DNA of 59,109 nt from Sphingobacteriaceae bacterium (GCA_947480015.1 CANKBS010000022.1:1-59109); one strand, 5' to 3'. Shown: positions 34,882 to 45,727, counted from the first letter of the stretch. Notes: generated from the letters alone by a model not told the origin. A program made the numbers and translations.

Positions 34882-36827
34882 AAATTAAAATAATTCTGCT
34901 TGATATAATACTGCGCCGAGTGATAAAGGCTTCTGCTTAAATGATAAATGGAGTCTACTTTACTCTTATTTTCCTGATAGTAATTTTTTGCGTCCATTTC
35001 TTTATACTTCACGTAGTTTTTTTGATCGTTGCTCAGCAAATGATAAAAGAAATAATCGTCTTTGGTAACAAAACCCAATTTATCATCAGCGCTGAAAGAA
35101 ACAAAATCTCTTTTGTCTTTAAATAGGTTTAAGCCAAAACTAAAATTTAGGTAGTCTACTTTTAACAACGAACTCAGCGTTTTTACAAGATCTGCCTGGC
35201 TGCCCAGATTGTGATTTATTTCTTTATTTAAAAATTTTGGGCAATGCACAATCAACGGCACGTGATGATAAGTAATGGGCATGTCGTAAACATCATTCAT
35301 AATCTGCCCATGATCACCTAAAAACACAAACACGGTATTCGCATACCAAGTTTGCTTCTTTGCCTCGTCCATAAAGGTTTTTACCGACCAGTCGGCATAC
35401 AAACTGGCGTTTTCTTTTTCGTTTGAACCACTTGGTTTAAAAGGTATATCCGTTGGTATATGCCAAGGACCATGGTCGGTGCCCGTCATCACCATAGCTA
35501 AAAAGGAGGCGCCTGCTTTTTGGATATTAATAGTTTCAATGAGTTTATGATATAACAAATGATCGGGAACACCCGTAACGCCTATGCTTTCGTAGCTTTT
35601 GAAATCGTTACTGCTTATAAGATGATCGTAGCCGTTGAGTTTAAAAAAACCTTCCATGTTGTCAAACACCGGGTCGTGACTCACACAAAAGGTTGACTGA
35701 TAGCCAAACGGCTTTAATAAATTAGCCAGGGTTATAAAGGGTTTTTTAGTGTCTTGTCTTAATCCTTGCTCGGTATAAATAGAAGGAAAGCCCGTAGCGC
35801 TCGAGAACAAACCGTTAAAGGTGTGAATACCAGAAGAGAAAAAACGGTCAAAAAAAACAGACTTTTTTGCGAGTTCGGTTAAATGAGGCGAAAGGTTTTT
35901 GTTTTTATAAAAGCCCATCTTGGCCGTGGTCATGCTTTCCATCAATACCACAATTACATTTAGTCTTCTGATCGAGTCAACCGGCGTAAATGAAAGAATC
36001 TCCTTATTTAGGATACCATCTACAGGGAAAAAATTAGCTGGATAATAAGCTTTACAAATTTTCAGATCTTTTTCAATGTCTTTCAAATAGTCGGCATTTG
36101 ATTCCTTCCTGCTTAAACTTTTAATAAGTGTGAAATTCGGATTTAAAGCAATCTGATTCATAAAAGCATTTTGATTCACAATGGCCATCCCCTCATGCAT
36201 TGTGCTTTTTGAGGCCAGGCGTCCTCTAGCGGCAATAACCAGCAATAAAGCCAGCGCCAAAAACACGACGACTTGTTTTGTTTTATTTAAAGCAAGGCCT
36301 TCGTTTAAATTTTTTACATGCTCACGAAAGACTATTTTAATTCTGAAAACAAACAGTATAAAAACCGCCAAAAACAACAACAAAAATCCCCAATAAGCAA
36401 AGCTGCTAAAAATGAGTTGCAGGCTGTAACCGGGACTCAAACGCCAAACCAGGATACTTTTATTAATGTGACTTCCAAATTGCGAAAAGTATGGGATATT
36501 GGCGGCAGAAATAAAAAAAACCAAAGCGCTCACAACACTTACAAAAATCTTTAGCCATTTAAATAAACTTGGGTGATGTGTTAACACTAATTCGTCTAAG
36601 GCCATCACCAGAGCGGGGAACATAAGCAAATAAGAAATTATAATCAAATCAAAGCGAAGGCCTAAAACATAGGCGCTTACATAATCCCCAATCGCCTCGT
36701 GGTTATTGTTCGGAAGATTGAATGCACAAAAGAAAATTCTAAAAAGCGTAAAAATAAAAATATATAAAATCCCGAGCCTCACAGTTGTTTTAAAAAAAGA
36801 AGGCAGTGAACTAAGCAGGTTTCTCAT
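34878..36827 (-). CDS. LTA synthase-like sulfatase family membrane protein
   Basis: Residues 1-200 hold five membrane helices. Residues about 285-600 form a sulfatase/alkaline-phosphatase-type domain facing the periplasm. The expected metal and nucleophile residues are visible: Glu297 in VLMESMT, Thr336 in GIHTFNGL (the position of the LtaS nucleophile threonine), TDHGPW and LGDHGQ. In Gram-negatives such proteins transfer phosphoglycerol or phosphoethanolamine to membrane glycans or lipid A. The ATG shares one base with the recN stop, so the two genes are translationally coupled. Confidence 0.88.
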   Translation of the reverse strand: MRNLLSSLPSFFKTTVRLGILYIFIFTLFRIFFCAFNLPNNNHEAIGDYVSAYVLGLRFDLIIISYLLMFPALVMALDELVLTHHPSLFKWLKIFVSVVSALVFFISAANIPYFSQFGSHINKSILVWRLSPGYSLQLIFSSFAYWGFLLLFLAVFILFVFRIKIVFREHVKNLNEGLALNKTKQVVVFLALALLLVIAARGRLASKSTMHEGMAIVNQNAFMNQIALNPNFTLIKSLSRKESNADYLKDIEKDLKICKAYYPANFFPVDGILNKEILSFTPVDSIRRLNVIVVLMESMTTAKMGFYKNKNLSPHLTELAKKSVFFDRFFSSGIHTFNGLFSSATGFPSIYTEQGLRQDTKKPFITLANLLKPFGYQSTFCVSHDPVFDNMEGFFKLNGYDHLISSNDFKSYESIGVTGVPDHLLYHKLIETINIQKAGASFLAMVMTGTDHGPWHIPTDIPFKPSGSNEKENASLYADWSVKTFMDEAKKQTWYANTVFVFLGDHGQIMNDVYDMPITYHHVPLIVHCPKFLNKEINHNLGSQADLVKTLSSLLKVDYLNFSFGLNLFKDKRDFVSFSADDKLGFVTKDDYFFYHLLSNDQKNYVKYKEMDAKNYYQENKSKVDSIYHLSRSLYHSAQYYIKQNYFNF

Positions 36828-38485
36828 TAATTGAGGCTTAATAATTCTTTAGCGTTTTTAAGGGCCGATTGTGTGGGATTGCTGGTGCTGAGCATTTTCG
36901 CTATTTCAACCACCCGATCATCTTTACTTAATTCTTTGATGTATGAAACCGTTTTGTCTTCATCGTCATTCTTATACACGAATAAATGATGTTGCCCCTT
37001 ACTTGCCATTTGCGGCAGGTGTGTAATGCTAATTACCTGCATGGTATGACCCATTTTTAGCAAAATACTTCCAATTTTATCAGCCACATCCCCACTCACG
37101 CCAGTGTCAATTTCATCAAATATAATGGTTGGTAATTGCTTTTTGCTAGCCAGCAATGCCTTTAGGCTCAGCATTAAGCGCGACAATTCTCCACCGCTTG
37201 CCACTTTTTGCAGGTCACTTAAGTCTCCGCCTTTATTTGCGGTGAACAAAAATCGTAAATGATCAAAGCCTGTGCTTCCTATTTCGGCCAAGCCTGTTAA
37301 TTCAATTTTAAAATTCGCGTTTTCCATCGACAAGTCGGTTAACATGTCTTTTACTTGTTTTTCAATGCCGGCGATAGACTTGCGCCTTTTGTCACTTAGC
37401 GCTTTAGCAAAAATTACGCAAGCAGTTTTTAATTTTGTGATCTCTTTTTTGGTTTTTTCTATTTCTGTTTCTAACGAACTAAATTGTTGGAGTTTGATTT
37501 CTATTTCTGTTTTAATTTTAATTAATTCAGCCTCGTTGTTCACCCCATGCTTTTTTAGCAATCGGTTGAGTTTGTCCATGGCCGAATTAATTTGTTCTAA
37601 TCTGGCTGTATCAAAATGCACGTTGCTTTCTATGTCTTCCAAGTCAGATGCCAGCTCTTTTAATTCAATATAACTCGAATTGATTCGGTCGTACACGTCG
37701 GAATAATTTTTTCCGAATTTGGAAATGTGTTGTAATGCAGATTTAACCGTGGCCAAGGCGCTTAATATATTTACGTCGCCTCCATTAATAATATTAGCGG
37801 CGTTTAATAAACCCGCTTTTATACTTTCTGCGTTTTCAAGACTAGCACTTTCTTCTTCCAGTATTTTTAAAGCCCCTTCCTTTATCTCAGTTTGATCTAA
37901 TTCGTCAAACAAAAACCGATAATAATCCAGTTCCTTTCTAGCTTGTGATTCTTGCGCCAACAAGTCCGTTAGGTTCCCTTCCGTTTTATTCAATTTAGAA
38001 AACGTCTGCTTAAACTCTTTGTATTCACCTAGTGTGCCGGCAAATGCATCCAATAATTCTAGTTGAAAATTACTTTGATTTAACAAAAGGGTTTGATGTT
38101 GCGAATGGATGTCAATGAGTTTTTCAGATAGCGCTTTTAAAGCGGTAAGATTAACGGGCGAGTCATTCAAAAAACTTCTTGATTTCCCATCAACACTAAT
38201 TTCACGACGTAGTATAATATCCGAGTCGTAATCCAAATCGTTTTCTTCAAAAAATCCACGCAAGTCTAATCCTACCGTTTCAAACTCGGCTTCAACAATG
38301 CATTTTTTAGTTTTACTTTTTAAGGCCGCCAAATCGGCACGTTTTCCTAGTGCTAAGCCTAGCGCTTCCAAAAAAATTGATTTTCCGGCACCGGTTTCGC
38401 CGGTAATTACAGTTAAATGCCCCGGAAAACTCACGTCCATTTCATTAATAAGAGCAAAATTGCTTATATATAGTCGTTTAAGCAT
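36827..38485 (-). CDS. recN: DNA repair protein RecN
   Basis: The 552-residue SMC-like ATPase has Walker A ITGETGAGKSIFLEAL near the N-terminus, long central coiled coils, an ASGGELSRLMLSLKALLA signature, and Walker B PTIIFDEIDTGVSGDVA. It ends with the H-loop VISITHLPQMA. RecN acts in double-strand break repair by holding broken ends. It is followed directly by the LTA-synthase-like gene with a one-base overlap, an unusual pairing that probably reflects operon packing only. Confidence 0.97.
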   Translation of the reverse strand: MLKRLYISNFALINEMDVSFPGHLTVITGETGAGKSIFLEALGLALGKRADLAALKSKTKKCIVEAEFETVGLDLRGFFEENDLDYDSDIILRREISVDGKSRSFLNDSPVNLTALKALSEKLIDIHSQHQTLLLNQSNFQLELLDAFAGTLGEYKEFKQTFSKLNKTEGNLTDLLAQESQARKELDYYRFLFDELDQTEIKEGALKILEEESASLENAESIKAGLLNAANIINGGDVNILSALATVKSALQHISKFGKNYSDVYDRINSSYIELKELASDLEDIESNVHFDTARLEQINSAMDKLNRLLKKHGVNNEAELIKIKTEIEIKLQQFSSLETEIEKTKKEITKLKTACVIFAKALSDKRRKSIAGIEKQVKDMLTDLSMENANFKIELTGLAEIGSTGFDHLRFLFTANKGGDLSDLQKVASGGELSRLMLSLKALLASKKQLPTIIFDEIDTGVSGDVADKIGSILLKMGHTMQVISITHLPQMASKGQHHLFVYKNDDEDKTVSYIKELSKDDRVVEIAKMLSTSNPTQSALKNAKELLSLN

Positions 38486-38684
38486 AGCGCCAATTTCGCA
38501 TTATTTACACAGTTAAAAAAACAGAATTACTAAAAGGCACTTTTATTTTTTTCAACAGGGCAATCCATTCCCTCAGTCAAGCCCATATTTTAACCCTTTT
38601 TAAATAAGTTTTACTAACTGAACCCTATTTAACCCAACGCTCGAGGCCCACTTGTCGTATAATTGTTGTACCAAAACTTTTTTT

Positions 38685-39554
38685 ATGAGACAGCTAAAAA
38701 TCACCAAACAGATCACCAATCGTGAAACCGCTTCTTTAGACATGTACCTTCAGGATATTGGGCGCGTTGAGCTAATTTCAGCGCAGGAAGAAGTTGTTTT
38801 GGCCCAAAAAATCCGCGCAGGAGATCAATATGCGCTGGATAAATTAGTCAAAGCCAATTTGCGCTTTGTGGTATCGGTAAGTAAACAATATCAAAATCAG
38901 GGGCTGAGCTTGCCTGATTTAATAAATGAAGGCAATTTTGGTCTGATTAAAGCTGCTCAGCGTTTTGATGAAACGAGGGGCTTTAAATTTATTTCCTATG
39001 CTGTTTGGTGGATCAGACAAAGTGTTTTACAGGCCTTGGCCGAACAAAGTCGTATTGTGCGCTTACCCCTCAACAAAATCGGCGCTATCAATAAAATAAA
39101 TAAAACCATGTCCAAGCTCGAACAAGATCTTGAGCGTGAACCCAGTTATAACGAGTTAAGTGACGTTCTTGAAATGTTACCTCAGGATATCAGTGACACC
39201 ATGCGCAATCACAATCGCCACCTAAGTATGGACGCTCCATTATCAAGCACTGTTGAAGACGGGGGCTGTATGTACGACCTCATGCAAAACGAAACTTCAC
39301 AAAATCCGGATAAACTTTTGTTGACAGAAAGCCTGCAAATGGAAATTTTCAGGGCTCTGGCAACCCTAACCGAACGCGAAGCCGATGTGGTAAAATTATT
39401 TTTTGGCCTATCAGGAAAACACGCCCACTCATTAGAAGAGATCGGCGAAAAGTTTCAGTTAACCCGTGAGCGCGTGCGTCAAATTAAGGAGAAAGCTGTT
39501 CGTCGTTTAAAACACGGCTCCAGAAGTCGTTTACTAAAAGCTTATTTGGGCTAA
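38685..39554 (+). CDS. rpoD: Primary RNA polymerase sigma factor RpoD/SigA
   Basis: ATG at 38685 gives [32 protein letters not shown], the standard start of the 287-290-residue Bacteroidota primary sigma factor, which lacks region 1.1 and the non-conserved insert. It has region 2 ([35 protein letters not shown]), regions 3 and 4 ([31 protein letters not shown]). It directs transcription from TTTG/TAnnTTTG promoters, the type seen elsewhere in the window. A longer frame opens at TTG 38652 but adds a non-conserved tail. It converges with the CHAT gene, one base apart. Confidence 0.96.
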   Translation: MRQLKITKQITNRETASLDMYLQDIGRVELISAQEEVVLAQKIRAGDQYALDKLVKANLRFVVSVSKQYQNQGLSLPDLINEGNFGLIKAAQRFDETRGFKFISYAVWWIRQSVLQALAEQSRIVRLPLNKIGAINKINKTMSKLEQDLEREPSYNELSDVLEMLPQDISDTMRNHNRHLSMDAPLSSTVEDGGCMYDLMQNETSQNPDKLLLTESLQMEIFRALATLTEREADVVKLFFGLSGKHAHSLEEIGEKFQLTRERVRQIKEKAVRRLKHGSRSRLLKAYLG

Positions 39555-39555
39555 T

Positions 39556-42387
39556 TTACTTACTCAACATTACAAAAGCACTCCAGTAAAAAGGCTCCTT
39601 AAACTTTATTTTTAATTGTTTAATGGCGTCGGAAAATGCCAGTGCCTTGTTGCCGCTTTTTGCGTAATTAGTATAGAAAAGCGTCATGAGTTGCATGGTG
39701 GCATCATCACTCACGCTCCATAAACTCATTATTATGCTATTAGCGCCCGCAATTAAAAACGCGCGCTGTAATCCATAAACGCCCTCGCCCTGCTTAACAC
39801 TTCCTAGGCCCGTCTCACATGCGCTTAACACAACCAGGTCTGTTTTATCTAAATTTAAACTCATGGCCTCATACGCCGTTAATACGCCGTTCTCGCTCTT
39901 TGGAGACGGGTGGAAGTTCTCATCAAATACATTCTCACAACCAGCCAACAAAACACCACTTCTTAACAAGGGGTTTTCTTTTGCGGCAGAAATATCTACA
40001 CCCAACACTTTATTTGTTTCAACCTGACTCAAATCAGCCAGAAAATAACCGTGTGTAGCAACGTGTAAAACACTTGGTGAATTGGCTTCCTTCACGTTTG
40101 TTTCGGTTGCGGTGGCGCCATATAAGGACGTGGTTTTTATTTTATAGGTGGCTAGTAGTTTCGAAATGTTTTTTACTTCAGCCTCAGTGCCAGGCAGTTG
40201 TGGTATAACACCCTTCTTACCGTATAATGGGTTCCCGATCAAAAAAGCCGTGCTGGGTTTTACAGAGGCGTTTTCGTTTTGTTTAATGTCCAATATGTCT
40301 TTCGTATTGCCGACAAATTGAATGTTAAATTTATCTACAAGGTATTTTCCACTATCGTCTTTTAAAGCATTAATGCTTAATTGGTGGTATGCGCCGTCTA
40401 AGGATAAGTATATTTTGTTCATCCCCTTTAGTTGATCGTCCAATACTTTCCATGTAATGCCATAGGCCTCATTTTCAGGTTTAATGGTGATGGTCTTTCC
40501 TCTGAAGTTCAAAATAGCTTTTTGAATGTTTTGTCCTCCACCAAGTGCAATCAATTTTATATCGCGCGCGCTTAATAATAACGCCACGTAATTTTGATTG
40601 CCCGTAAACCCATTCGCGTATTCATTTAATTCTACAATCTCAACCGCACATTCTCCTGCCTTTAGTTGTGCCTGTATGGTTTCAAAAGTAATTGGCTTTT
40701 CGTCAACACTTGCCTTAAATAAGGCGCTTTTTTGTGAGAGTTCGCGTTCCAATTCGTCGGCCCTTCTTTTTAAACTATCTAAATTTACTTGCTCCTCAGC
40801 TAATTCTTCTTTGCTTAACTGATAGGCTTGATTTAAATTTTCTTTAGTCTCTAACCATTGTGCATACGAACTTTTAAGCGATTCATCGGGGCTTGACGAA
40901 ATGATGTTTCTTATTTTAGATGAATTGTTTAATAAAAACCCCTTGGTGTTAATAATCGCATTGTAAAATTGTTTTACTAAGTCAACATCGACTTTAGAAT
41001 TGCTTGTCGCAAACGCATAAAAACGCTGCAAGCGCGTATTAGTCTTATCCCAATACAGTGTTTTTTCATTGTCATTTAATGCTGTAAAATACGTGTTTAT
41101 ATAAGACAGGGTGTTGTCGATTACAACATGGTAATTGGTTTTTGCTTCAGTAATGTTATTACCCTGCCATTGCGTGAGTGCGCAATCTTCTAAAGCTTGA
41201 ACGTAATTAGGATGGTTTTCGCCATAAATATCCTTTTTGGTAGATACGACTTTTAAAATCAGTTCGAGTGATTTAGCTGTGTTGTTTGAGAATCGATAAT
41301 AATTGGCTAACTCCTGCTCAACCGCAATAGTAGCGGGATTGGTTTCGCCTAGTTGGCGTTTATTAATGTCGTATGCGCTTTGTAATAACTTTTCAACCTC
41401 TGTGGTTTTACCCATTTCCATGTACAATTGAGCAAGACCCTTTTTTAGATGCGCCAAATCAGGATGTGCGCCTAATTTTTTTTTCTTAATAGCAATTGCC
41501 TTCAAATAAAGCGCTTCAGCGTTGGGGTATTTCTTTTCAAAGCGGTAAATGTTCGCCAGGTTAATTTGTAATTTGATATAATTACTTGAATTTTCTTTTA
41601 ATACCGATGAAGCTTCCGTTAAGCCCGTGTTCATTTGGCTTTCGGCATCTTTCAGTTTATTCATGTCGAGATAGGTCATGGCAAGATTATTATATATCAA
41701 CGCTTTGGCAAGCGCGTCATGCTCAGAATTAGCCATCTCCAGGGCTTTTTTCAAATCTGCTTCTGCTTCTGTATAAAACCCGGTTTCCTTTTTTAGTGCC
41801 GCATTGTTATTAATTGACACGATTAACATGCCTTTGTTTTCTGCGCCATCTCTCAGCTTTATGGCCTGTTCACAAAATGGTTTTGCTTTATTAAACCTTC
41901 CTCGCGATTGATAGAGAAGACCCAGATCGCTTATGGTTTGAGCGTAATTAGTGCTTGCCTTTTTACCATCCTCTTCATAAAGTAATTTGGCAAGTTTAAA
42001 ACTCTGTTCGGCCATGGCAAATTTATTACTAGCCATTAAAATTTCTCCATTTTTAAGATTGGTATACGCCCGGTCCTCCAAACTTTTTTCTTCATGATTC
42101 GCAAATTTTGCAGAGTTTAATAACGTGCTACTAAACACATTTCCTTTTTCTTCGGCTTCAAAAGTGCCTCTGTTATCTAAAAAACATATGGCATAGTTAA
42201 AATTACTTTCATCATATTCTTTGCGCTGCTTTTCTAAACCTTCTGTCGCCTTTTCTCTTGCCTTTTGCTTTACTTTGTCTCTGACTTCATTGGCCTTGTC
42301 TTTCATAAATCCGCCCATATCAAGTTGGGCCCCGCTTTCTAAAGCCAGAAAGATCAAGGCGCTTACGAATATTGAAATAATTTGCAT
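39556..42387 (-). CDS. Secreted CHAT-domain protease with TPR repeats
   Basis: ATG at 42387 gives a signal peptide (MQIISIFVSALIFLALESGAQ). The first 450 residues carry tetratricopeptide repeats (for example ISDLGLLYQSRGRFNKAKPFCEQAI, YNNLAMTYLDMNKLKDAE, LANIYRFEKKYPNAEALYLKAI), a coiled coil follows, and the C-terminal 300 residues form a CHAT (caspase-HetF-like) domain. The catalytic pair is intact: His779 in VATHGYF and Cys857 in LSACETG. CHAT proteases act in regulated proteolysis; an exported one suggests a periplasmic or surface role. It is divergent from a TPR gene and convergent with rpoD. An earlier in-frame ATG (42417) would hide the signal peptide. Confidence 0.9.
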   Translation of the reverse strand: MQIISIFVSALIFLALESGAQLDMGGFMKDKANEVRDKVKQKAREKATEGLEKQRKEYDESNFNYAICFLDNRGTFEAEEKGNVFSSTLLNSAKFANHEEKSLEDRAYTNLKNGEILMASNKFAMAEQSFKLAKLLYEEDGKKASTNYAQTISDLGLLYQSRGRFNKAKPFCEQAIKLRDGAENKGMLIVSINNNAALKKETGFYTEAEADLKKALEMANSEHDALAKALIYNNLAMTYLDMNKLKDAESQMNTGLTEASSVLKENSSNYIKLQINLANIYRFEKKYPNAEALYLKAIAIKKKKLGAHPDLAHLKKGLAQLYMEMGKTTEVEKLLQSAYDINKRQLGETNPATIAVEQELANYYRFSNNTAKSLELILKVVSTKKDIYGENHPNYVQALEDCALTQWQGNNITEAKTNYHVVIDNTLSYINTYFTALNDNEKTLYWDKTNTRLQRFYAFATSNSKVDVDLVKQFYNAIINTKGFLLNNSSKIRNIISSSPDESLKSSYAQWLETKENLNQAYQLSKEELAEEQVNLDSLKRRADELERELSQKSALFKASVDEKPITFETIQAQLKAGECAVEIVELNEYANGFTGNQNYVALLLSARDIKLIALGGGQNIQKAILNFRGKTITIKPENEAYGITWKVLDDQLKGMNKIYLSLDGAYHQLSINALKDDSGKYLVDKFNIQFVGNTKDILDIKQNENASVKPSTAFLIGNPLYGKKGVIPQLPGTEAEVKNISKLLATYKIKTTSLYGATATETNVKEANSPSVLHVATHGYFLADLSQVETNKVLGVDISAAKENPLLRSGVLLAGCENVFDENFHPSPKSENGVLTAYEAMSLNLDKTDLVVLSACETGLGSVKQGEGVYGLQRAFLIAGANSIIMSLWSVSDDATMQLMTLFYTNYAKSGNKALAFSDAIKQLKIKFKEPFYWSAFVMLSK

Positions 42388-42511
42388 ACAGGGGGTTTGG
42401 AGATTAAAATTAACCAATTTTTATTAAAAATCTTTTGTTTAGAAGATTTATTTGGCCTATTAAATCAGGGCTTATAGCTCCATATATTTATGTGGTTATC
42501 AAAAATCTCTA

Positions 42512-43567
42512 ATGAAACTAGTATTCTCTTTTTTATTAATTGCTTGTTTTTATTTTGGTCAATCGCAAGACACTGTAAAGGTTGGAGCGAACCTAAGTAC
42601 CGACCAGCTCGCCGAAGAAGATTATAATATGGGGTTACTTGCTCTTAAAGACAAAAACTACCAACAGGCCGCTGAACTTTTCTCAAAGAGCCTTTCGGCG
42701 AAACCAGGTTTCGATAAAGCGCATGCAAACCGATCGGTTGCATACACCCATTTAGGAAAATACAACGAGGCTTTGTGGGATGTTAATTTAGCGATTATCG
42801 CCAACCCGCAAAACCCTGAAAATTATTTTAATAAAAGTTTGATTTATATGGGCATGCAGCTCCCCGACAGCCAGAGCATTGCGCTAGACGCTTGTTTAAA
42901 TCTTAACCATGACCACGCAGAAGCGGCCTATTATAAAGGGCTGCTTTCATACAAATCTGGCGATTATGAAAAATCAATTTCGTACTATTCAATGGCCATT
43001 TCATCAAACAGAAACTATGTGTTTGCCTATAACGATAGGGGCAGCGCTAAACGCGCTTTGGGTGACCTGCCAGGCGCTATTGAAGATTACACCAGGGCAA
43101 CGCTGATCGATAGCTCCTACGCCTTTATTTATAATAATTTGGGCACTGCCGCGCGCTTAAACAAAAGTTTTCCAAAAGCAATTGCAGCCTTCACCAAAGC
43201 CCTTGCCCTTGATCATACTTATTTATTGGCTTTAAACAACCGTGGCGTTGCAAATTTTGATCATACTGATTTTAAATCGGCACAAAGTGATTTCGAATTG
43301 GCGCTTACGCTCGACTCAAAAAATTCCTTTGCATACAATAATCTTTGCTCCATCGCTCTTAAAACCAAAGATTTTAAAAAAGCCAAAGACCTTGCTTCCA
43401 GGTCAATCGAGCTCGATCCAAACAACGGTCCGGCATATTATAACCGCGGCATTGCAAAACAAATGCTTCGTGAAGAAGAATCGTGCTGTGCAGATTGGAA
43501 AAAAGCGCTTGAGCTTGGTGTAAAAGGAGCAAAAACATTCATTAACGCCTCTTGCAAGGAACACTAA
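42512..43567 (+). CDS. Secreted TPR-repeat protein
   Basis: A signal peptide (MKLVFSFLLIACFYFGQSQ) is followed by about eight TPR units over residues 30-340, such as AAELFSKSLSAKPGFDKAHANRSVAYTHLGKYNEAL and FNDRGSAK-type repeats with the final SIELDPNNGPAYYNRGIAKQM. No other domain is seen, so it is a periplasmic protein-protein interaction scaffold by inference. The stop lies nine bases before the ATG of the PorE-like gene, so the two form an operon; the CHAT-TPR protease gene is divergent across a 124-base gap. Confidence 0.85.
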   Translation: MKLVFSFLLIACFYFGQSQDTVKVGANLSTDQLAEEDYNMGLLALKDKNYQQAAELFSKSLSAKPGFDKAHANRSVAYTHLGKYNEALWDVNLAIIANPQNPENYFNKSLIYMGMQLPDSQSIALDACLNLNHDHAEAAYYKGLLSYKSGDYEKSISYYSMAISSNRNYVFAYNDRGSAKRALGDLPGAIEDYTRATLIDSSYAFIYNNLGTAARLNKSFPKAIAAFTKALALDHTYLLALNNRGVANFDHTDFKSAQSDFELALTLDSKNSFAYNNLCSIALKTKDFKKAKDLASRSIELDPNNGPAYYNRGIAKQMLREEESCCADWKKALELGVKGAKTFINASCKEH

Positions 43568-43576
43568 TTGTTGACA

Positions 43577-45727
43577 ATGAAAAAAATCAAAGCGATCGTT
43601 TTGTTATTTTGTTTGACCGGTCTTGGTTTTTCACAAAGTATTGAATTTGTTAAGACCAATTTTCCTGGGAAAAAAGACGAATTAAAAGAGGCTATTCATA
43701 AACTCGCCATTGGTACTGACTTTTACGCTCAAGGACGAAGCCAATATAACGATTTTAGAAAGGCCTATTTTATTGAACATAAATACTTTCCTGTTGGACA
43801 TCACGACACCCGCAAGGCCGGTTATGCTGAATTTAGGGCCGCTCTTTCCCCACTTAGCGATGCCCATCGTTTCAATCCCAATAATGCTGTGCTTAATTAC
43901 ATGCTTGGTTTTATTTGGTTTAGTGCGGACCCAGGTAGCAAAGAAACCTTAAGGTTTTTTGAAACCGCTTATACCCTAAACCCTGACCTAAACCACGATA
44001 TTGCATATTGGCTAGCCTGGACTAATCAGTTAAATACACAATGGGACAATGCTTTAAAATATTACAACATATATTTAACTAGCTTGCTGCCAAAAGCTAA
44101 AATGAATGTGGCTTTTATTGACGATGTGCGTAAAAAGATTTATGAATGTGAGAACGGGAAAAATCTTAGCGCGGAGCCTGAGCGGGTTTTTGTTGAAAAT
44201 CTTGGGCCCAATATTAACACCTCTTACCCCGAATACGGCCCGTCAATTTCAACAGACGAGGCCACCATTTTTTTCACTTCTCGCAGGCCAAACTCGATTG
44301 GCGGCAAAAAAGATGAAACCGATAATGGTTATTTTGAAGATGTTTATTTTTCTGAAAAGGTTAACGGCAAATGGTTGCCTTCTAAGCCGCTTAGTAAAAA
44401 CGTAAATACCGAAAGTCATGATGCAACGGCCGGACTTTCGCCCGACGGAAGTAAGCTATATGTTTACCGCTCCTTGGGTAACGACGGGGGGGATTTATAT
44501 GAAACCGTTTTGTTTGGGATGGATTGGGAAGAACCCGATCATATGAACAAAAACATCAACACGAAGTATCATGAATCTACGGTTAGTTTAAGTTTTGATG
44601 GAAAGCGGCTGTATTTTGTCAGCGATAAAGAATCGGGCTATGGTGATGCCGATATTTATTATTCTGATATGGATATTAATGGTGAATGGGGGCCGGCTAA
44701 AAACCTTGGTCCTGAAATAAACACCAAATACGGCGAAGAGGGCGTCTTTATTCATCCCGACGGAACAACTTTATACTTCAGCAGTAAAGGCTATAATTCG
44801 ATGGGGGGTTATGATGTTTTTAAAAGCTCGCTTTTAGATGGCAAATGGCAGAATCCGGTTAATCTAGGCTACCCAATTAATGGACCAGACGATGATGTTT
44901 TTTTCGTTGTTAGTGGAAGTGGGAATAGGGCTTATTTTGCTTCCGCTAAATCAGGCGGCTTTGGCGAGAAAGATCTTTATAAAATTACTTTTCTTGGGCC
45001 CGAAAAACAGCCTTTACTAAATAGTCAAGATCAACTTTTAGCGGTTATAGATAATCCCATTAACAATCTAAAAATAGAAAATGCTGTTGAGGTGAAATCA
45101 TCAAAATTAACCCTTCTTAAAGGAATCGTTTCTGACGAGAAAACAGAAAAGCCTTTAGAGGCAAGTGTTGAGTTGATTGATAACGAGAAAAACGTTTTGC
45201 TTGCCACCTTTAAATCGAATAGTGTTAGCGGTAAATACCTAGTTACCTTGCCAAGCGGCCACAATTATGGTATAGCGGTTAAGTGCCGTGGTTATCTTTT
45301 TCATTCGGAAAATATAAATCTTCCAGAAGCTACTGACTATCAAGAGTTTACGCTAGATGTTGAAATGAAAAAAATGGAAGTGGGCAATTCGATTGTTCTT
45401 AAAAACATCTTTTTTGATTTCGATAAGGCCAGCATCAGGCCTGAATCGCAGAACGAATTAAATCGTTTGGTTAAGCTCCTACGCGAGAATCCGGCTATAA
45501 AGGTCGAAATCGGCAGCCACACAGACGATATTGGTTCAGTTGAATATAACCTTCAACTAAGTGAAAATAGATCAAAATCTGTTGTAGAATATCTTATATC
45601 GAAAGGTATTCCAACAAGCCGATTAGTGGCGAAGGGATATGGCGAAACAATCGCACTTGATAAAAACGATACCGAAGAAGGTCGCCAACATAATCGTCGT
45701 ACCGAATTTAAAATACTTTCCAAATAG
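43577..45727 (+). CDS. PorE-like OmpA-family protein: TPR, PD40 propeller, carboxypeptidase regulatory-like and OmpA domains
   Basis: ATG 43577 gives a signal peptide (MKKIKAIVLLFCLTGLGFSQ); a frame open from TTG 43568 is not used. Domains in order are a TPR-like region (residues about 25-205), a PD40/WD40-like six-bladed propeller (about 215-480, with PDGSKLYVYRSL, FDGKRLYFVSDK, PDGTTLYFSSKG), a carboxypeptidase-regulatory-like domain (about 515-600), and an OmpA peptidoglycan-binding domain (IFFDFDKASIRPESQNEL to the end). The order matches PorE, which links the type IX secretion machinery to peptidoglycan. This fits the two T9SS cargo proteins in the window. Confidence 0.88.
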   Translation: MKKIKAIVLLFCLTGLGFSQSIEFVKTNFPGKKDELKEAIHKLAIGTDFYAQGRSQYNDFRKAYFIEHKYFPVGHHDTRKAGYAEFRAALSPLSDAHRFNPNNAVLNYMLGFIWFSADPGSKETLRFFETAYTLNPDLNHDIAYWLAWTNQLNTQWDNALKYYNIYLTSLLPKAKMNVAFIDDVRKKIYECENGKNLSAEPERVFVENLGPNINTSYPEYGPSISTDEATIFFTSRRPNSIGGKKDETDNGYFEDVYFSEKVNGKWLPSKPLSKNVNTESHDATAGLSPDGSKLYVYRSLGNDGGDLYETVLFGMDWEEPDHMNKNINTKYHESTVSLSFDGKRLYFVSDKESGYGDADIYYSDMDINGEWGPAKNLGPEINTKYGEEGVFIHPDGTTLYFSSKGYNSMGGYDVFKSSLLDGKWQNPVNLGYPINGPDDDVFFVVSGSGNRAYFASAKSGGFGEKDLYKITFLGPEKQPLLNSQDQLLAVIDNPINNLKIENAVEVKSSKLTLLKGIVSDEKTEKPLEASVELIDNEKNVLLATFKSNSVSGKYLVTLPSGHNYGIAVKCRGYLFHSENINLPEATDYQEFTLDVEMKKMEVGNSIVLKNIFFDFDKASIRPESQNELNRLVKLLRENPAIKVEIGSHTDDIGSVEYNLQLSENRSKSVVEYLISKGIPTSRLVAKGYGETIALDKNDTEEGRQHNRRTEFKILSK

